Source: Streptomyces bauhiniae
GTDB taxonomy: Bacteria > Actinomycetota > Actinomycetes > Streptomycetales > Streptomycetaceae
Length of the DNA: 64,000 nt
Direction of reading: 5' to 3'
NCBI RefSeq assembly: GCF_004784475.1
Contig: NZ_SRRT01000004.1
Coordinates: 124,001-188,000, forward strand
The notes under the pieces were generated by a model. The model was not told where the DNA came from and did not search any database. It saw nothing but the letters and a program-made list of their open reading frames with translations. The position numbers were made by a program, and so were the translations under genes. Of this stretch, positions 9,242 through 17,663 are shown piece after piece (positions within the stretch are counted from its first letter, which is position 1; each line of letters begins with the position of its first letter).

Positions 9242-9418
9242 GCTGGTCAGCCTCTCTTCCCCGGCTCTGTTCCGGCTGCGCCCAGCGTGCGACGGGGCGG
9301 TGTCCGACGGCAAGAACTGTTGCCGTTATGGCAAGCCTCTGGCGAGGCGGAACGGTTCGGCACTGATCGGCGTCCTGGGTCAGCAAGGCGCGAGGGCCGT
9401 GCCGGAGGGAGGCTCGGG

Positions 9419-10174
9419 GTGAGCGGTTTCGGGCAGTGGGCGGACGGTTTCGAGGCGGAGCGGGTACGGAGGGCCGCGCGGGCCGACCCGGACTGGACGC
9501 GTGCCGCGCGCCTTGACCCGGCGGTGTGGGCGAGCGTCCAGCGCTTCCAGACCGGGGAGGACGGCGACGGCGCGAACCTCACCGCCAAGGCCGACGAGGC
9601 GGGAGACCCCCAATACGCCCGGGCGGTACGGCTGTTCATCGCCGAGGAGCAGAACCACGCCCGTCTCCTCGCCCTGCTGCTGACGGCGGGCGGCATGCCG
9701 GTGCTGTCCGGGCACTGGACCGACACCGCGTTCGTCCGGGTACGCCGGCTGATGGGCCTGCGCCTGGAGCTGCTGGTGCTGATGGTCGCGGAGGTGGTGG
9801 CCCTGCGCTACTACCGCGCCCTGCGCGACGGCAGCGGCGACGCCCTCACCTCGGAGGTGGCGGCCCGCATCCTCGCGGACGAGGAGCGCCACATACCGTT
9901 CCACTGTGCCCGCCTGCACGACTCGGTGGCCGAACTGCCGCGGGCGCTACGGCGCCCGCTGCTGTCCCTGTGGCGCGGACTGCTGGCCGGGGCCTGCCTG
10001 ATCGTGATCGCCGACCACGGCCGCGCCCTGCGCGCACTGGGCGTACGCCGGTCCCGTTTCCTGGCCGACGTACTGGTGTCGTCCCGCCCCATGGTGGCCG
10101 CGATCCTGAACCGACGCCCGGATGTGTGGCCGGACACCACCCCTACCCGGACCGCCGATAGGCGTGCAGGGTGA
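9419..10174 (+). CDS. Ferritin-like diiron superfamily protein
   Basis: A 251-residue helical protein with paired E-x-x-H motifs typical of the ferritin-like four-helix bundle: RLFIAEEQNHARLL (about 75-88) and RILADEERHIPFH (about 150-162), with an intervening helix carrying the EVVALRYYRAL glutamate. These could bind a diiron centre. A hydrophobic helix (LLAGACLIVIA) sits near the C-terminal third. The start is GTG directly behind GGAGGGAGG; a long upstream extension of the frame is only high-G+C read-through opposite the methyltransferase gene. The role is unknown; hydroxylase or iron-handling functions are both possible. Its 3' end overlaps the convergent methyltransferase by 32 bp. Confidence 0.7.
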   Translation: MSGFGQWADGFEAERVRRAARADPDWTRAARLDPAVWASVQRFQTGEDGDGANLTAKADEAGDPQYARAVRLFIAEEQNHARLLALLLTAGGMPVLSGHWTDTAFVRVRRLMGLRLELLVLMVAEVVALRYYRALRDGSGDALTSEVAARILADEERHIPFHCARLHDSVAELPRALRRPLLSLWRGLLAGACLIVIADHGRALRALGVRRSRFLADVLVSSRPMVAAILNRRPDVWPDTTPTRTADRRAG

Positions 10175-10895
10175 AGACGGGGTCCGCGCGGGGCCGGTCC
10201 TGGTCGGGCAGTCGGGCCAACCGGGCTGCGAACTCCTCGGTACGAGGCTCACCGGGCGGCAGCAGCGTGAACCACCCGCGCCGGAGATCCGTGATCGTCC
10301 GCCGCGGACTACGCCCCTGCCCAACCCCGGTGAACCGAGCCCGACCGATCCTGACCATCCCGGCCTCGGCGGCATAAGCATCCACCTTGGCCGGGTCGTC
10401 GGCGGCAGCCCGCCGCGGACGCGGCCCGAGCACAGCATCGATGTCGCTCCCGACATCATGCGCCTTCGCCTTGTCGACGGTGGTCACATAGGTCCCACCC
10501 GCCCGCAACACCCGCGCAGACTCCCCGAGCACGGCCCGCAGATCGGCCGGATCGTCCAGCAGATGCAACAGCCACACACTGGTGACCACGTCGAACACCC
10601 CGTCGGGAAACGGCAGTCGCCGACTGTCCCCCCGCACCACAGCCCCAGGCACCCGCACGGCAGCCTTTTCGACCATGGCAGGCGTGAGATCCACCCCGGT
10701 CACCCGAAACCCGGGCCGCGCCCCCACCATCCACCGCGTAACGATCCCCGTACCGCACCCATTGTCCAGCAGACGCCCCTGCCGCTCCCCGACCAACCCG
10801 AACACGGCATCGGCAGCGGCCCGAGCACGGGGCTCACCACCACGGAGATCGTCGTAGGACTCGGCTTCCTTGTCGTAGTCGAGCACAGATTCCAT
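10143..10895 (-). CDS. Class I SAM-dependent methyltransferase
   Basis: A 250-residue methyltransferase of the UbiE/Methyltransf_11 type. It has motif I LLDNGCGTGIVTRWM (about 41-55), the acidic VTGVDLTPAMVEKA, and motif II/III blocks GDSRRLPFPDGVFDVVTSVWLLHLLDDP and RVLRAGGTYVTTVDKAKAH. Substrate unknown. The ATG chosen sits at the beginning of the conserved MESVLDYDKEAESYDD segment; the ribosome site is weak, and upstream GTG codons are possible alternatives. It is convergent with and overlaps the ferritin-like gene. Confidence 0.8.
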   Translation of the reverse strand: MESVLDYDKEAESYDDLRGGEPRARAAADAVFGLVGERQGRLLDNGCGTGIVTRWMVGARPGFRVTGVDLTPAMVEKAAVRVPGAVVRGDSRRLPFPDGVFDVVTSVWLLHLLDDPADLRAVLGESARVLRAGGTYVTTVDKAKAHDVGSDIDAVLGPRPRRAAADDPAKVDAYAAEAGMVRIGRARFTGVGQGRSPRRTITDLRRGWFTLLPPGEPRTEEFAARLARLPDQDRPRADPVFTLHAYRRSG

Positions 10896-11030
10896 GTGCC
10901 CGCCGACACCGTCCCTACCCACCCCGACTCGGCCAACTCCCGTCCCCAGGTGGCTGATTGATCCCCCCTGTGCGCGGAACCCGCGCGTGGCACACTTCCC
11001 GCATGGTTCGGTGGGTGGGGAGGGTCGGGT

Positions 11031-11894
11031 GTGAGTGAGCGGCGGGCCGCGCCCACGGTGGGGCAGGTGGTGCTGGGGCGGCGGTTGCAGGAGTTGCGGG
11101 AGTCGGCCGGGCTGAGCCGGGACGAGGCGGCTCGGGTGCTGCGGGTGGCCTCGGCGACCGTGCGGCGGATGGAGACGGCCGAGGTCGCGCTGAAGATCCC
11201 GTATGTGCAGGCGTTGCTGGCCGCGTACGGGGTGGGTGAGGAGGAGGCCGCCGCGTTCGTGCGGCTGGCCGAGGAGGCCAACCAGCCGGACTGGTGGCAG
11301 CGCTTCCACGACGTGCTGCCGGACTGGTTCAGCCTGTACGTCAGCCTGGAGGGCGCCGCCCGCCTGATCCGCTCCTACGAGCCCCACTTCATCCCCGGCC
11401 TGCTCCAGACCGAGGCGTACGCGCGGGCGGTGCTGGAGGCCGGGACCATCGGGCAGCACGGCGCGGAGACGGTGGAGCGGCATGTGGCGCTGCGCCTGGA
11501 GCGGCAGCGGCTGCTGGAGCGGGAGGACGCCCCGCATCTGTGGTTCGTGATGGACGAGACGGTGCTGCGGCGCCCGGTGAGCACGCGGTCCGAGGTGATG
11601 CGCGACCAGTTGGACCGGCTGCTGGAGTACGCGGACCGGGACGGGATCACCCTGCAGCTCGCGGAGTTCGCGGCGGGCCCGCATCCGGGGACGTACGCCC
11701 CCTTCACCCTGTTCCGGTTCGCCGAACGGGAGCTGCCGGACATGGTGTTCACCGAGTACCTGACCGGCGCGCTCTACCTCGACTCGCGCGAGGAGGTGGC
11801 CGCGCATCTGGAGGTGCTGGACCACATGACGGCGCGGGCGGCCTCCGCGCAGCGCACCCAGAAGCTGCTGCGGGAGTTCCGCGAGAGCCTGTGA
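11031..11894 (+). CDS. XRE-family helix-turn-helix regulator with DUF5753 (Scr1/WhiJ-like)
   Basis: A 287-residue regulator. N-terminal HTH (about 14-65): LGRRLQELRESAGLSRDEAARVLRVASATVRRMET, then the DUF5753 C-terminal domain beginning around residue 95 with SYEPHFIPGLLQTEAYARAV, ending LDHMTARAASAQRTQKLLREF. This architecture is very common in Streptomyces and is typically encoded beside a small DUF397 protein; the pair is sometimes annotated as a Scr1-type toxin-antitoxin or developmental (WhiJ/AbaA) system. No DUF397 partner is present here. GTG start behind GGGGAGGG. Ligand and targets are unknown. Confidence 0.88.
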   Translation: MSERRAAPTVGQVVLGRRLQELRESAGLSRDEAARVLRVASATVRRMETAEVALKIPYVQALLAAYGVGEEEAAAFVRLAEEANQPDWWQRFHDVLPDWFSLYVSLEGAARLIRSYEPHFIPGLLQTEAYARAVLEAGTIGQHGAETVERHVALRLERQRLLEREDAPHLWFVMDETVLRRPVSTRSEVMRDQLDRLLEYADRDGITLQLAEFAAGPHPGTYAPFTLFRFAERELPDMVFTEYLTGALYLDSREEVAAHLEVLDHMTARAASAQRTQKLLREFRESL

Positions 11895-11932
11895 CCGGTG
11901 CCGCGCCCGTAGAGCCGAGGACGCGGCACCGG
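11895..11932. terminator. Hairpin terminator between the HTH regulator and OsmC
   Basis: CCGGTGCCGCG (11895-11905) pairs perfectly with CGCGGCACCGG (11922-11932) across a 16-nt loop, starting at the HTH-gene stop. It lies between two convergent genes and could serve both. Confidence 0.65.
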
Positions 11933-11958
11933 AGGCCCGCAAGAGCAGGCGACAGGCT

Positions 11959-12384
11959 TCAGGCCAGCTCGGCCGTGAGGCTGATCTCGGTGCCGGTCAG
12001 GGCCTGGCTGACCGGGCAGTTCTTCTTGGCGTCCTCGGCTGCCGCCTGGAAGCCCTCCGCGTCCAGGCCGGGGACCTCGCCGCGCACGGTGAGGTGGATG
12101 CCGGTGATGCCCTCGCCGGGCTGGAAGGTGACGTCGGCCTTGGTCTCCAACCGGGTGGGCGGAGTGCCGGCGCCGGTCAGGCCGTGCGACAGGGCCATGG
12201 AGAAGCAGCTCGAGTGCGCGGCGGCGATCAGCTCCTCGGGGCTGGTGCGGCCGTTCGCCTGCTCGGCGCGCGACGGCCACGACACCGGCTGGGAGCCGAT
12301 GCCGGAGGAGTCGAAGCTGACGGTGCCGCTGCCCGACAGCAGTTCGCCTTCCCAGACCGTGTGTGCGGTGCGCGTGGTAGCCAC
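11959..12384 (-). CDS. osmC: OsmC/Ohr-family peroxiredoxin-like protein
   Basis: Thiol-dependent hydroperoxide reductase, 141 residues. Both redox cysteines of the family are present: the peroxidatic Cys in AHSSCFSMAL (about 56) and the resolving Cys in AKKNCPVSQAL (about 123). The TSPEELIAAAHSSCFSMAL segment is diagnostic for OsmC rather than OhrA. The start is GTG behind GAAAGGAA; an upstream in-frame ATG at 12465 adds a low-complexity extension without a ribosome site. It protects the cytoplasm against organic hydroperoxides. Convergent with the HTH regulator. Confidence 0.9.
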   Translation of the reverse strand: MATTRTAHTVWEGELLSGSGTVSFDSSGIGSQPVSWPSRAEQANGRTSPEELIAAAHSSCFSMALSHGLTGAGTPPTRLETKADVTFQPGEGITGIHLTVRGEVPGLDAEGFQAAAEDAKKNCPVSQALTGTEISLTAELA

Positions 12385-12488
12385 GGTGGTTCCTTTCGCG
12401 GGTGTTTGCGTGTTCCGGGTCCTGGTGCCCCCGTACCCCCATCCGATCACATCCCGGGTCGTCACACCGTCAGGACCCGTCCGCGGGG

Positions 12489-14558
12489 TCAGGCCGCGCG
12501 GGGCTCGCGGTCGGCGTCGAGCGGCACCTCGGGACCGTTCAACTCGCCGAGCCAGCGGCGCAGTACGCCGTGCACGCGCTCGGCGCCGGTCAGCGCCTCG
12601 CCGTCCTCCTCGGCCACCGAGAGGGTGAGCGGGGAGAGCAGGAACGGGCGGGACTGGGCGCCGCCGAGGCCGCCGTGGGAGCCGATCTGCTCCTCGAAGG
12701 CGTGGATCTGCCCGGTGGCCGGGTCGTGCCAGGAGTTGACCATGATGTCGGCGGTGTGCGGGAAGGCGTGCGTCCGGCGTACGGCGTCGATGGCGCCGGG
12801 GCCGAAGCGGGCCAGCGGTCCCGGCCGTTCGTCCAGCTCGGCCAGCGGGATCTCGGTGCCGCAGGGGCCGAGGATCACCCCGTCGTGCTCGGCGCTGCGG
12901 ACCAGCAGGAAGCCGATGCCGGGGTGGTTGGCGAGGGTGGGGAGCAGCGCCGGGTGGCGGGCGTCGATCTCCTCCTTGGTCATCCGGTGCGGGACGTCCG
13001 GGAAGGAGACCAGGCCGAGGTTGCCGGAGGCGAGTACGACGGGCTCCGAGCCATCCTCCCTGGCCGCGGAAACGCCGTCGTCCCTGCCCAGGGCGGCGCG
13101 TACGGCGGCGCGGGCCTCGGCGCCGCTCGGGGTGCGCCCCGCGCCGCGCGGCACGGGGAGTCCGCTGCCGGCGCGGACGAGGTCGGCGAGGGTGAGGCCG
13201 TAGCGGGACCGGAAGGTTTCGCCGGGGCTCTGCCCGTGGTCGGAGAGGACGACCAGGCGGTAGGGGCGCGGGGCGTGCTCGGCGGCCTTCTCGATCAGGG
13301 CGAGGGAGCGGTCGAGGCGCTTGAGGACCTGGCGGGCGTCGCGGCTGTCGGGTCCGGAGTGGTGGGCGACCTCGTCGTAGGCGACCAGGTCGGCGTACAC
13401 GGCGGTGCGGCCGGCGAGCAGGTCGCCCATCACGGCGGCGACGACCACGTCCCGTTCGACGACGGTGGCGAAGGCGCGGACGAACGGGTAGAGCCCGCCC
13501 CGGCCCACGCGCGGGTGCGCTCCGGCGAACCGGGCGCGGGTGGACTGGCCGATCTCGCGGCCGATCTCGGCGAAGAAGGACAGGGCGGTGCGCACCGCGT
13601 TGGCCGGGTCGGAGAAGTAGGCGAAGTACCCGGCGCGGGAACGGTTCTCCCGGGCCCGGCGGCGGGTGGCGATGGAGAGCACGAGGGCCTGCTCCCCGGC
13701 GCCGCCGCTGAACAGGTTGCCCCGGCTGGCGCCGTCGACGGCGAGGAGTCCGGCCTCGCCGGTGCGGGCCATGGCGCGGCGCTGCAACTCGGCGGCGGAG
13801 GTGGGCCGGTTGCAGACCATGACCTCGCCACGGTCCTTCTCGTACCAGCGGAAGGCGGGGACGTCCCAGGTGCTGCCGTGCAGGATGCCGAGCTGGCTGG
13901 CGCCGGTCTGGCTGGACCAGTCGGTGCGCCAGGCGGTGAGCCGGTGGGTGGGCGGGAGGATGCCGTCGGTGGCCAGCCAGCGGGCGACGGTGGGCATCAG
14001 GCCGTCGCGGACGGCGGCGGTGAGCACGTCGTGGCCGACGCCGTCGAGCTGGACGCAGACCAGGCCGGGGGTGCTCGCGCAGGGCAGGGTGGCTCTTCGG
14101 CGCCGGTCGGCCAGCCGCAGCAGCCGGCGCCGGTAGGCATCGTCGTCGCGTACGGCGAGCGCGCCCCCGGTCGCGGAGGCGACGGCGGACATCACGGCGG
14201 CGACGATGACGGCGGTCTCGGGCGCCACCTCGCCCCGCCCGGACGGGTTGACGCGCAGGGCGAGCAGCAGCAGGGAGCCGTTGAGGAAGAAGACCAGCAG
14301 GCCGAGGAAGAGCGCGGGCACCAGCAGCAGCATCCGTACCAGCACCGGCCAGACGAGCGCCGACAGCAGACCGAACGCCCCCGCGCCGCAGGCGGCGGTG
14401 ACGGCGATCCGGGTGGCGCTGTCACCGTCGGGCGACTGGAGCCGGAAGTCGGGGAGGAGTCCGGCGAGCAGGAGCATCGTGAGCGTGGACACCGCCCACA
14501 CCGTGACGCTCCGGCCGATCTGACCGGCAACCCGTCGCCACCTCAACGCCCCGCGCAC
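12489..14558 (-). CDS. Holin-like four-helix membrane segment fused to alkaline-phosphatase-superfamily hydrolase
   Basis: A 689-residue membrane-anchored protein. Residues about 15-135 form four hydrophobic helices resembling the mycobacterial four-TMS holin-like family (phage_holin_4 type). From about 165 there is an alkaline phosphatase/type I phosphodiesterase domain with its metal ligands in order: VQLDGVGHD, the nucleophile region SQTGASQ, AYDEVAHHSG, VLSDHGQSPG and GSHGGLGG. The catalytic domain orientation relative to the membrane cannot be decided from the sequence. Substrates in this superfamily include nucleotides, phospholipid head groups and phosphodiesters. ATG start at the 5' end of the frame; it is divergently placed from nothing obvious and followed by OsmC. 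Confidence 0.8.
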   Translation of the reverse strand: MRGALRWRRVAGQIGRSVTVWAVSTLTMLLLAGLLPDFRLQSPDGDSATRIAVTAACGAGAFGLLSALVWPVLVRMLLLVPALFLGLLVFFLNGSLLLLALRVNPSGRGEVAPETAVIVAAVMSAVASATGGALAVRDDDAYRRRLLRLADRRRRATLPCASTPGLVCVQLDGVGHDVLTAAVRDGLMPTVARWLATDGILPPTHRLTAWRTDWSSQTGASQLGILHGSTWDVPAFRWYEKDRGEVMVCNRPTSAAELQRRAMARTGEAGLLAVDGASRGNLFSGGAGEQALVLSIATRRRARENRSRAGYFAYFSDPANAVRTALSFFAEIGREIGQSTRARFAGAHPRVGRGGLYPFVRAFATVVERDVVVAAVMGDLLAGRTAVYADLVAYDEVAHHSGPDSRDARQVLKRLDRSLALIEKAAEHAPRPYRLVVLSDHGQSPGETFRSRYGLTLADLVRAGSGLPVPRGAGRTPSGAEARAAVRAALGRDDGVSAAREDGSEPVVLASGNLGLVSFPDVPHRMTKEEIDARHPALLPTLANHPGIGFLLVRSAEHDGVILGPCGTEIPLAELDERPGPLARFGPGAIDAVRRTHAFPHTADIMVNSWHDPATGQIHAFEEQIGSHGGLGGAQSRPFLLSPLTLSVAEEDGEALTGAERVHGVLRRWLGELNGPEVPLDADREPRAA

Positions 14559-14628
14559 CTCACGTCCCGGCCCGCCCCGTGGGGCCTGTCCCCCACCTTG
14601 TCATACCGGCCGGAGGCGTCGGGACGGC

Positions 14629-15060
14629 TTATTTCCCGTCGTACCCGGCCGTGGGCATCGACAGCCGCCGGTGCACGCGCGCCTTCATCCGGGCGTCGTA
14701 CGCGGGTTCGGCGCTGCCGACGGTCTCCACGCGGACCCCGCGCCGGGCGCACTCGGCGGTGAACTCCTCCACCGAGGACAGCGCGCGTTCCAGCACGCGC
14801 CGGCTGGGGGCGACGAAGACGTCCACGCCGGGGCGTACGCCGTCCCACAGGGCGCCGTGGTCGAAGCGCAGGCCGCCGACGAGGAGTTCGCGGGTGACCA
14901 CGAGGCCCTGCTCGGCGGCCCAGCGGGCGCACATGGCGTGCTGGCTGCGGGAGTCGACCAGGAAGGGGTCGGCCTCCAGCTCCTCCAGCGGGGTCAGGCT
15001 GGCGATGGCGGTGATCCGTACCGTCGCAAGCGCGGCCGAGGCACCCCGTAACGGTCCCAT
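14629..15060 (-). CDS. Small orphan protein resembling a degenerate serine-recombinase catalytic domain; TTA codon at position 4
   Basis: A 143-residue protein of unknown function. DSRSQHAMCARWAAEQGLVV resembles the Q-x-x-x-C-x-x-WA-x-x-x-G segment of resolvase/invertase N-terminal domains, and DVFVAPSRRVLERALSSVEEF followed by ARRGVRVETV resembles their RLSR helix and following strand, but the canonical YxRVS catalytic serine and the RLxR arginines are not recognisable. There is no DNA-binding tail. The start (ATG, preceded by GAGGGG at 6 nt) puts a TTA leucine codon at codon 4 (15049-15051), which would make translation depend on the bldA tRNA. It stands alone between the phosphatase gene and a divergent MBL gene. 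Confidence 0.6.
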   Translation of the reverse strand: MGPLRGASAALATVRITAIASLTPLEELEADPFLVDSRSQHAMCARWAAEQGLVVTRELLVGGLRFDHGALWDGVRPGVDVFVAPSRRVLERALSSVEEFTAECARRGVRVETVGSAEPAYDARMKARVHRRLSMPTAGYDGK

Positions 15061-15143
15061 GGCGTCCCCTCACCTCCGGGTTTCGCCGCCGACCCTACCG
15101 CTGCCCGTAGGCTTCGGGGGAGTCGCGCGCGGAGGTGAGGGTA

Positions 15144-15917
15144 GTGCCGGTGGAGGTCACCTGGTGGGGTCACGCCACCTGCACGATCGAGGACTCGGAC
15201 ACCCGGGTGCTCACCGATCCCCTGTTCGCCTCCCGGCTGGCGCATCTGCGCCGCCGCCGGGGCGCCCCGCCGCCCGCCGGTGCCCGCCGTGCGCACGCGG
15301 TGCTCATCTCGCATCTGCACGCCGACCATCTGCATCTGCCGTCGCTGGCGCAACTGGCGCCGGGCACGCGGGTACTGGTGCCGCGGGGCGCGCCGCGCGC
15401 GGTGCCCGGACTGCGCCGGCTGCGGGGGCTGGACCTCACCGAGGTGGTGCCCGGCGACGAGGTACGGCTCGGGGAGCTGCGGGTACGGGTGGTGCCCGCG
15501 CTGCACGACGGACGGCGGCTGCCGTTCGGCCCGCACCGCGCGCCCGCGCTGGGCTATGTCGTGGAGGGCGAGGCGCGCACCTACTTCGCCGGGGACACCG
15601 CGCTGTTCGACGCGATGGCCGAGGAGGTCGGCCCGGTGGACGTGGCGCTGCTGCCGGTGGGCGGCTGGGGGCCGTACCTCGGCGAGGGGCATCTGGACGC
15701 GGGCCGGGCGGCGCGTGCGCTGGCCCGGCTGGCGCCGGGCTGGGCGGTGCCGGTGCACTACGGCACGTACTGGCCGATCGGCATGGACGCGGTGCGCCCG
15801 CACGAATTCCACGCGCCGGGCGAGGAGTTCGTACGCCTCGCGGCCGAGGCGGCGCCGAAGGTGACCGTGCACCGGCTGGGGCACGGCGAGGGCGTACGGC
15901 TGGAGGTCGCCCGGTGA
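15144..15917 (+). CDS. MBL-fold metallo-hydrolase
   Basis: A 257-residue metallo-beta-lactamase-fold hydrolase of the UlaG/RomA-like group. Zinc ligands H57, H59, D61 and H62 are in ISHLHADHLH, with further ligands in YFAGDTALFD and PVHYGTYWP. The start is the GTG at 15144 because GGAGGTGAGG lies at ideal spacing; the GTG at 15135 is inside that ribosome site. The substrate is unknown; related enzymes hydrolyse phosphodiester or lactone bonds. The stop codon overlaps the DedA start by 4 bp (GTGA), so the two are translationally coupled. Confidence 0.87.
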   Translation: MPVEVTWWGHATCTIEDSDTRVLTDPLFASRLAHLRRRRGAPPPAGARRAHAVLISHLHADHLHLPSLAQLAPGTRVLVPRGAPRAVPGLRRLRGLDLTEVVPGDEVRLGELRVRVVPALHDGRRLPFGPHRAPALGYVVEGEARTYFAGDTALFDAMAEEVGPVDVALLPVGGWGPYLGEGHLDAGRAARALARLAPGWAVPVHYGTYWPIGMDAVRPHEFHAPGEEFVRLAAEAAPKVTVHRLGHGEGVRLEVAR

Positions 15918-16558
15918 GATGTCTGGGGGGCGCGGCGCTGCTGGCCGCCGCCGCGACGACGGGTGCGCCGCTGGAGTCGACGGGCCTGGCGTACGGCTAT
16001 CCGTCGCTGTTCCTGCTGGTGCTGGTGGGGGCGCTGATACCCGTGGTGCCGACGGGGGCGCTGGTCAGTTCGGCGACGGTGGTGGCGCTGCACCGGACGG
16101 CACCGTTCTCGCTGGCGCTGGTCTTCGTGACGGCGTCGCTGGCGGCCTTCCTGGGGGACGCGGCGCTGTACTGGCTGGGGCGGCGCGGTCTGGGCTCGCA
16201 GAGCGGGTCGCGCTGGCTGGAGGCGCTCAGGTCGCGGGCGCCGGAGGAGCGGCTGAACCAGGCGCGGGAGAAGCTCGCCGAGCACGGGGTGTCGGTGCTG
16301 GTGCTGTCCCGGCTGATACCCGCCGGCCGGATTCCGGTGATGCTGGCGTGCCTGCTGGCGGAGTGGCCGCTGCGGCGCTTCGCGCGGGGCAACCTGCCGG
16401 CGTGCCTGGCGTGGGCGCTGACGTACCAGGTGATCGGCGTGCTCGGGGGTTCGCTGTTCGCCCGGCCGTGGGAGGGGGTGCTGGCGGTGGTACTGCTGAC
16501 CGTGCTGGTCAGCGCGGCTCCGGGGCTGGTGCGCCGGGTACGGGGCGAGGAGCGGTAG
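15914..16558 (+). CDS. DedA/VTT-family membrane protein
   Basis: A 214-residue integral membrane protein with the SNARE-associated (VTT) domain: hydrophobic re-entrant segments around GALIPVVPTGALVSSATVV, the F-x-G-D-x-x-x-Y-W-x-G element (FLGDAALYWLGRRG) and the SRLIPAGRIPVMLACLL arginine motif near residue 135. DedA relatives act in membrane lipid (undecaprenyl-phosphate or phospholipid) transport. The GTG start overlaps the MBL stop by 4 bp. Its 3' end overlaps the convergent MBL gene by 50 bp. Which lipid it handles cannot be told. Confidence 0.85.
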   Translation: MRCLGGAALLAAAATTGAPLESTGLAYGYPSLFLLVLVGALIPVVPTGALVSSATVVALHRTAPFSLALVFVTASLAAFLGDAALYWLGRRGLGSQSGSRWLEALRSRAPEERLNQAREKLAEHGVSVLVLSRLIPAGRIPVMLACLLAEWPLRRFARGNLPACLAWALTYQVIGVLGGSLFARPWEGVLAVVLLTVLVSAAPGLVRRVRGEER

Positions 16559-17663
16559 TACGCGGGTCCGGTTCCAGGACGCGGGAGGCGCCGATGGGGA
16601 GGTCCCACAGGTCGGTCCGGGCGAGGCCCGCCTTCTCCCAGGCCGCGCGGACGCGGGTGAGGGGCTCCATGACGGGCTCGGCGGAGAGCACGAACGTTCC
16701 CCAGTGCATGGGCGCCATCCGGCGGGCGCCGAGATCGAGGGTGGCCCGTACGGCCTCCTCCGGGTCGCAGTGGACGTCGCTGAGCCACCAGCGCGGGTCG
16801 TAGGCGCCGATGGGCATCAGGGCGAGGTCGATGCCGGGGTAGCGGCGGCCTATCCGCCCGAACCAGTGGCCGTAGCCGGTGTCGCCCGCGAAGTAGAGGC
16901 GCTGCCCGTCCGTCGCGGTCATCACCCAGCCGCCCCACAGGCTGTGACAGGTGTCGGTCAGCGTGCGCTTGGACCAGTGGTGCGCGGGCACGAAGTCGAA
17001 GCGCACACCGGAGAGTTGGGCGCCCTCCCACCAGTCCAGCTCGGTGACGCGGGTGAACCTCCGGCGGCGGAACCAGCGTCCGAGCCCGGCGGGGACGAAC
17101 ACCGGTGTGTCGCGCGGGAGTCGGCCCAGGGTGGGGGCGTCCAGGTGGTCGTAGTGGTTGTGGCTGATCACCACCGCGTCGACGGGCGGCAGGCTCTCCC
17201 AGGGGACGCCGACCGGGGTGACGCGGGCCGGAGTGCCGAGGATGCGGCGCGACCACACCGGGTCGGTGAGCACGGTCAGTCCGCCGATCCGCACCACCCA
17301 ACTGGCGTGCCCCGCCCAGGTGACGGCGAGGGCGTCGGCCCCGACGCGGGGCAACGGGCCGGGTTCGTACGGGAGTCGGGGAATGTCGACGAGCCCCTCG
17401 GGTTCGGGGCGTACGGCGCCCTCGCGGGCGAAGCGGGCCATGGCACGCCAGCCGGGCAGCGGGGCGGTGAGCCGGTCGTGGAACGTCCGCGGCCACACCC
17501 GGTGTTCGCCCAGCGGGCGGGGTTCGGCCAGCGGCGGCGACGCGGGCGCGAGCGGGGCGCGGACGACCACCTCGGGTGCCGCGTCCACCGGCGCGGGGGC
17601 GTCCGGCGCGGGTGTGGTGGCCGTCGTGACGGTGGACCCGGACTCATGCGTCTGCTGCGTCAT
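16509..17663 (-). CDS. MBL-fold metallo-hydrolase, NAPE-PLD-like
   Basis: A 384-residue metallo-hydrolase. After a Pro/Ala-rich N terminus, the core starts at VTWAGHASWVVRIGG, then the zinc motif ISHNHYDHLD (about 166-175), the long VPAHHWSKRT and LWGGWVMT segments characteristic of N-acylphosphatidylethanolamine phospholipase D-like proteins, YFAGDTGYGHWF and MAPMHWGTF. The ATG at 17663 is preferred because it overlaps the upstream gene's stop (ATGA, 4 bp); an ATG 15 bp upstream has no ribosome site. It is downstream in an operon with the PLP-fold protein. A lipid phosphodiesterase role is inference from the family. Confidence 0.85.
   Translation of the reverse strand: MTQQTHESGSTVTTATTPAPDAPAPVDAAPEVVVRAPLAPASPPLAEPRPLGEHRVWPRTFHDRLTAPLPGWRAMARFAREGAVRPEPEGLVDIPRLPYEPGPLPRVGADALAVTWAGHASWVVRIGGLTVLTDPVWSRRILGTPARVTPVGVPWESLPPVDAVVISHNHYDHLDAPTLGRLPRDTPVFVPAGLGRWFRRRRFTRVTELDWWEGAQLSGVRFDFVPAHHWSKRTLTDTCHSLWGGWVMTATDGQRLYFAGDTGYGHWFGRIGRRYPGIDLALMPIGAYDPRWWLSDVHCDPEEAVRATLDLGARRMAPMHWGTFVLSAEPVMEPLTRVRAAWEKAGLARTDLWDLPIGASRVLEPDPRTTAPRPVPGAPAPEPR

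Noticed and set aside
8285..9418. Extension of the ferritin-like frame 1.1 kb upstream
   Set aside because: The extension is Gly/Gln/Val-rich antisense read-through of the methyltransferase gene; a proper GTG with Shine-Dalgarno sits at 9419.
10896..11942. Minus-strand extension of the methyltransferase frame opposite the HTH regulator
   Set aside because: Antisense to a clear HTH/DUF5753 gene, with His/Gln/Leu-rich low-complexity translation.
14579..15913. Upstream extension of the DedA frame through the MBL gene
   Set aside because: It lies across an intact MBL gene in another frame; the GTG at 15914 overlapping the MBL stop is the natural start.
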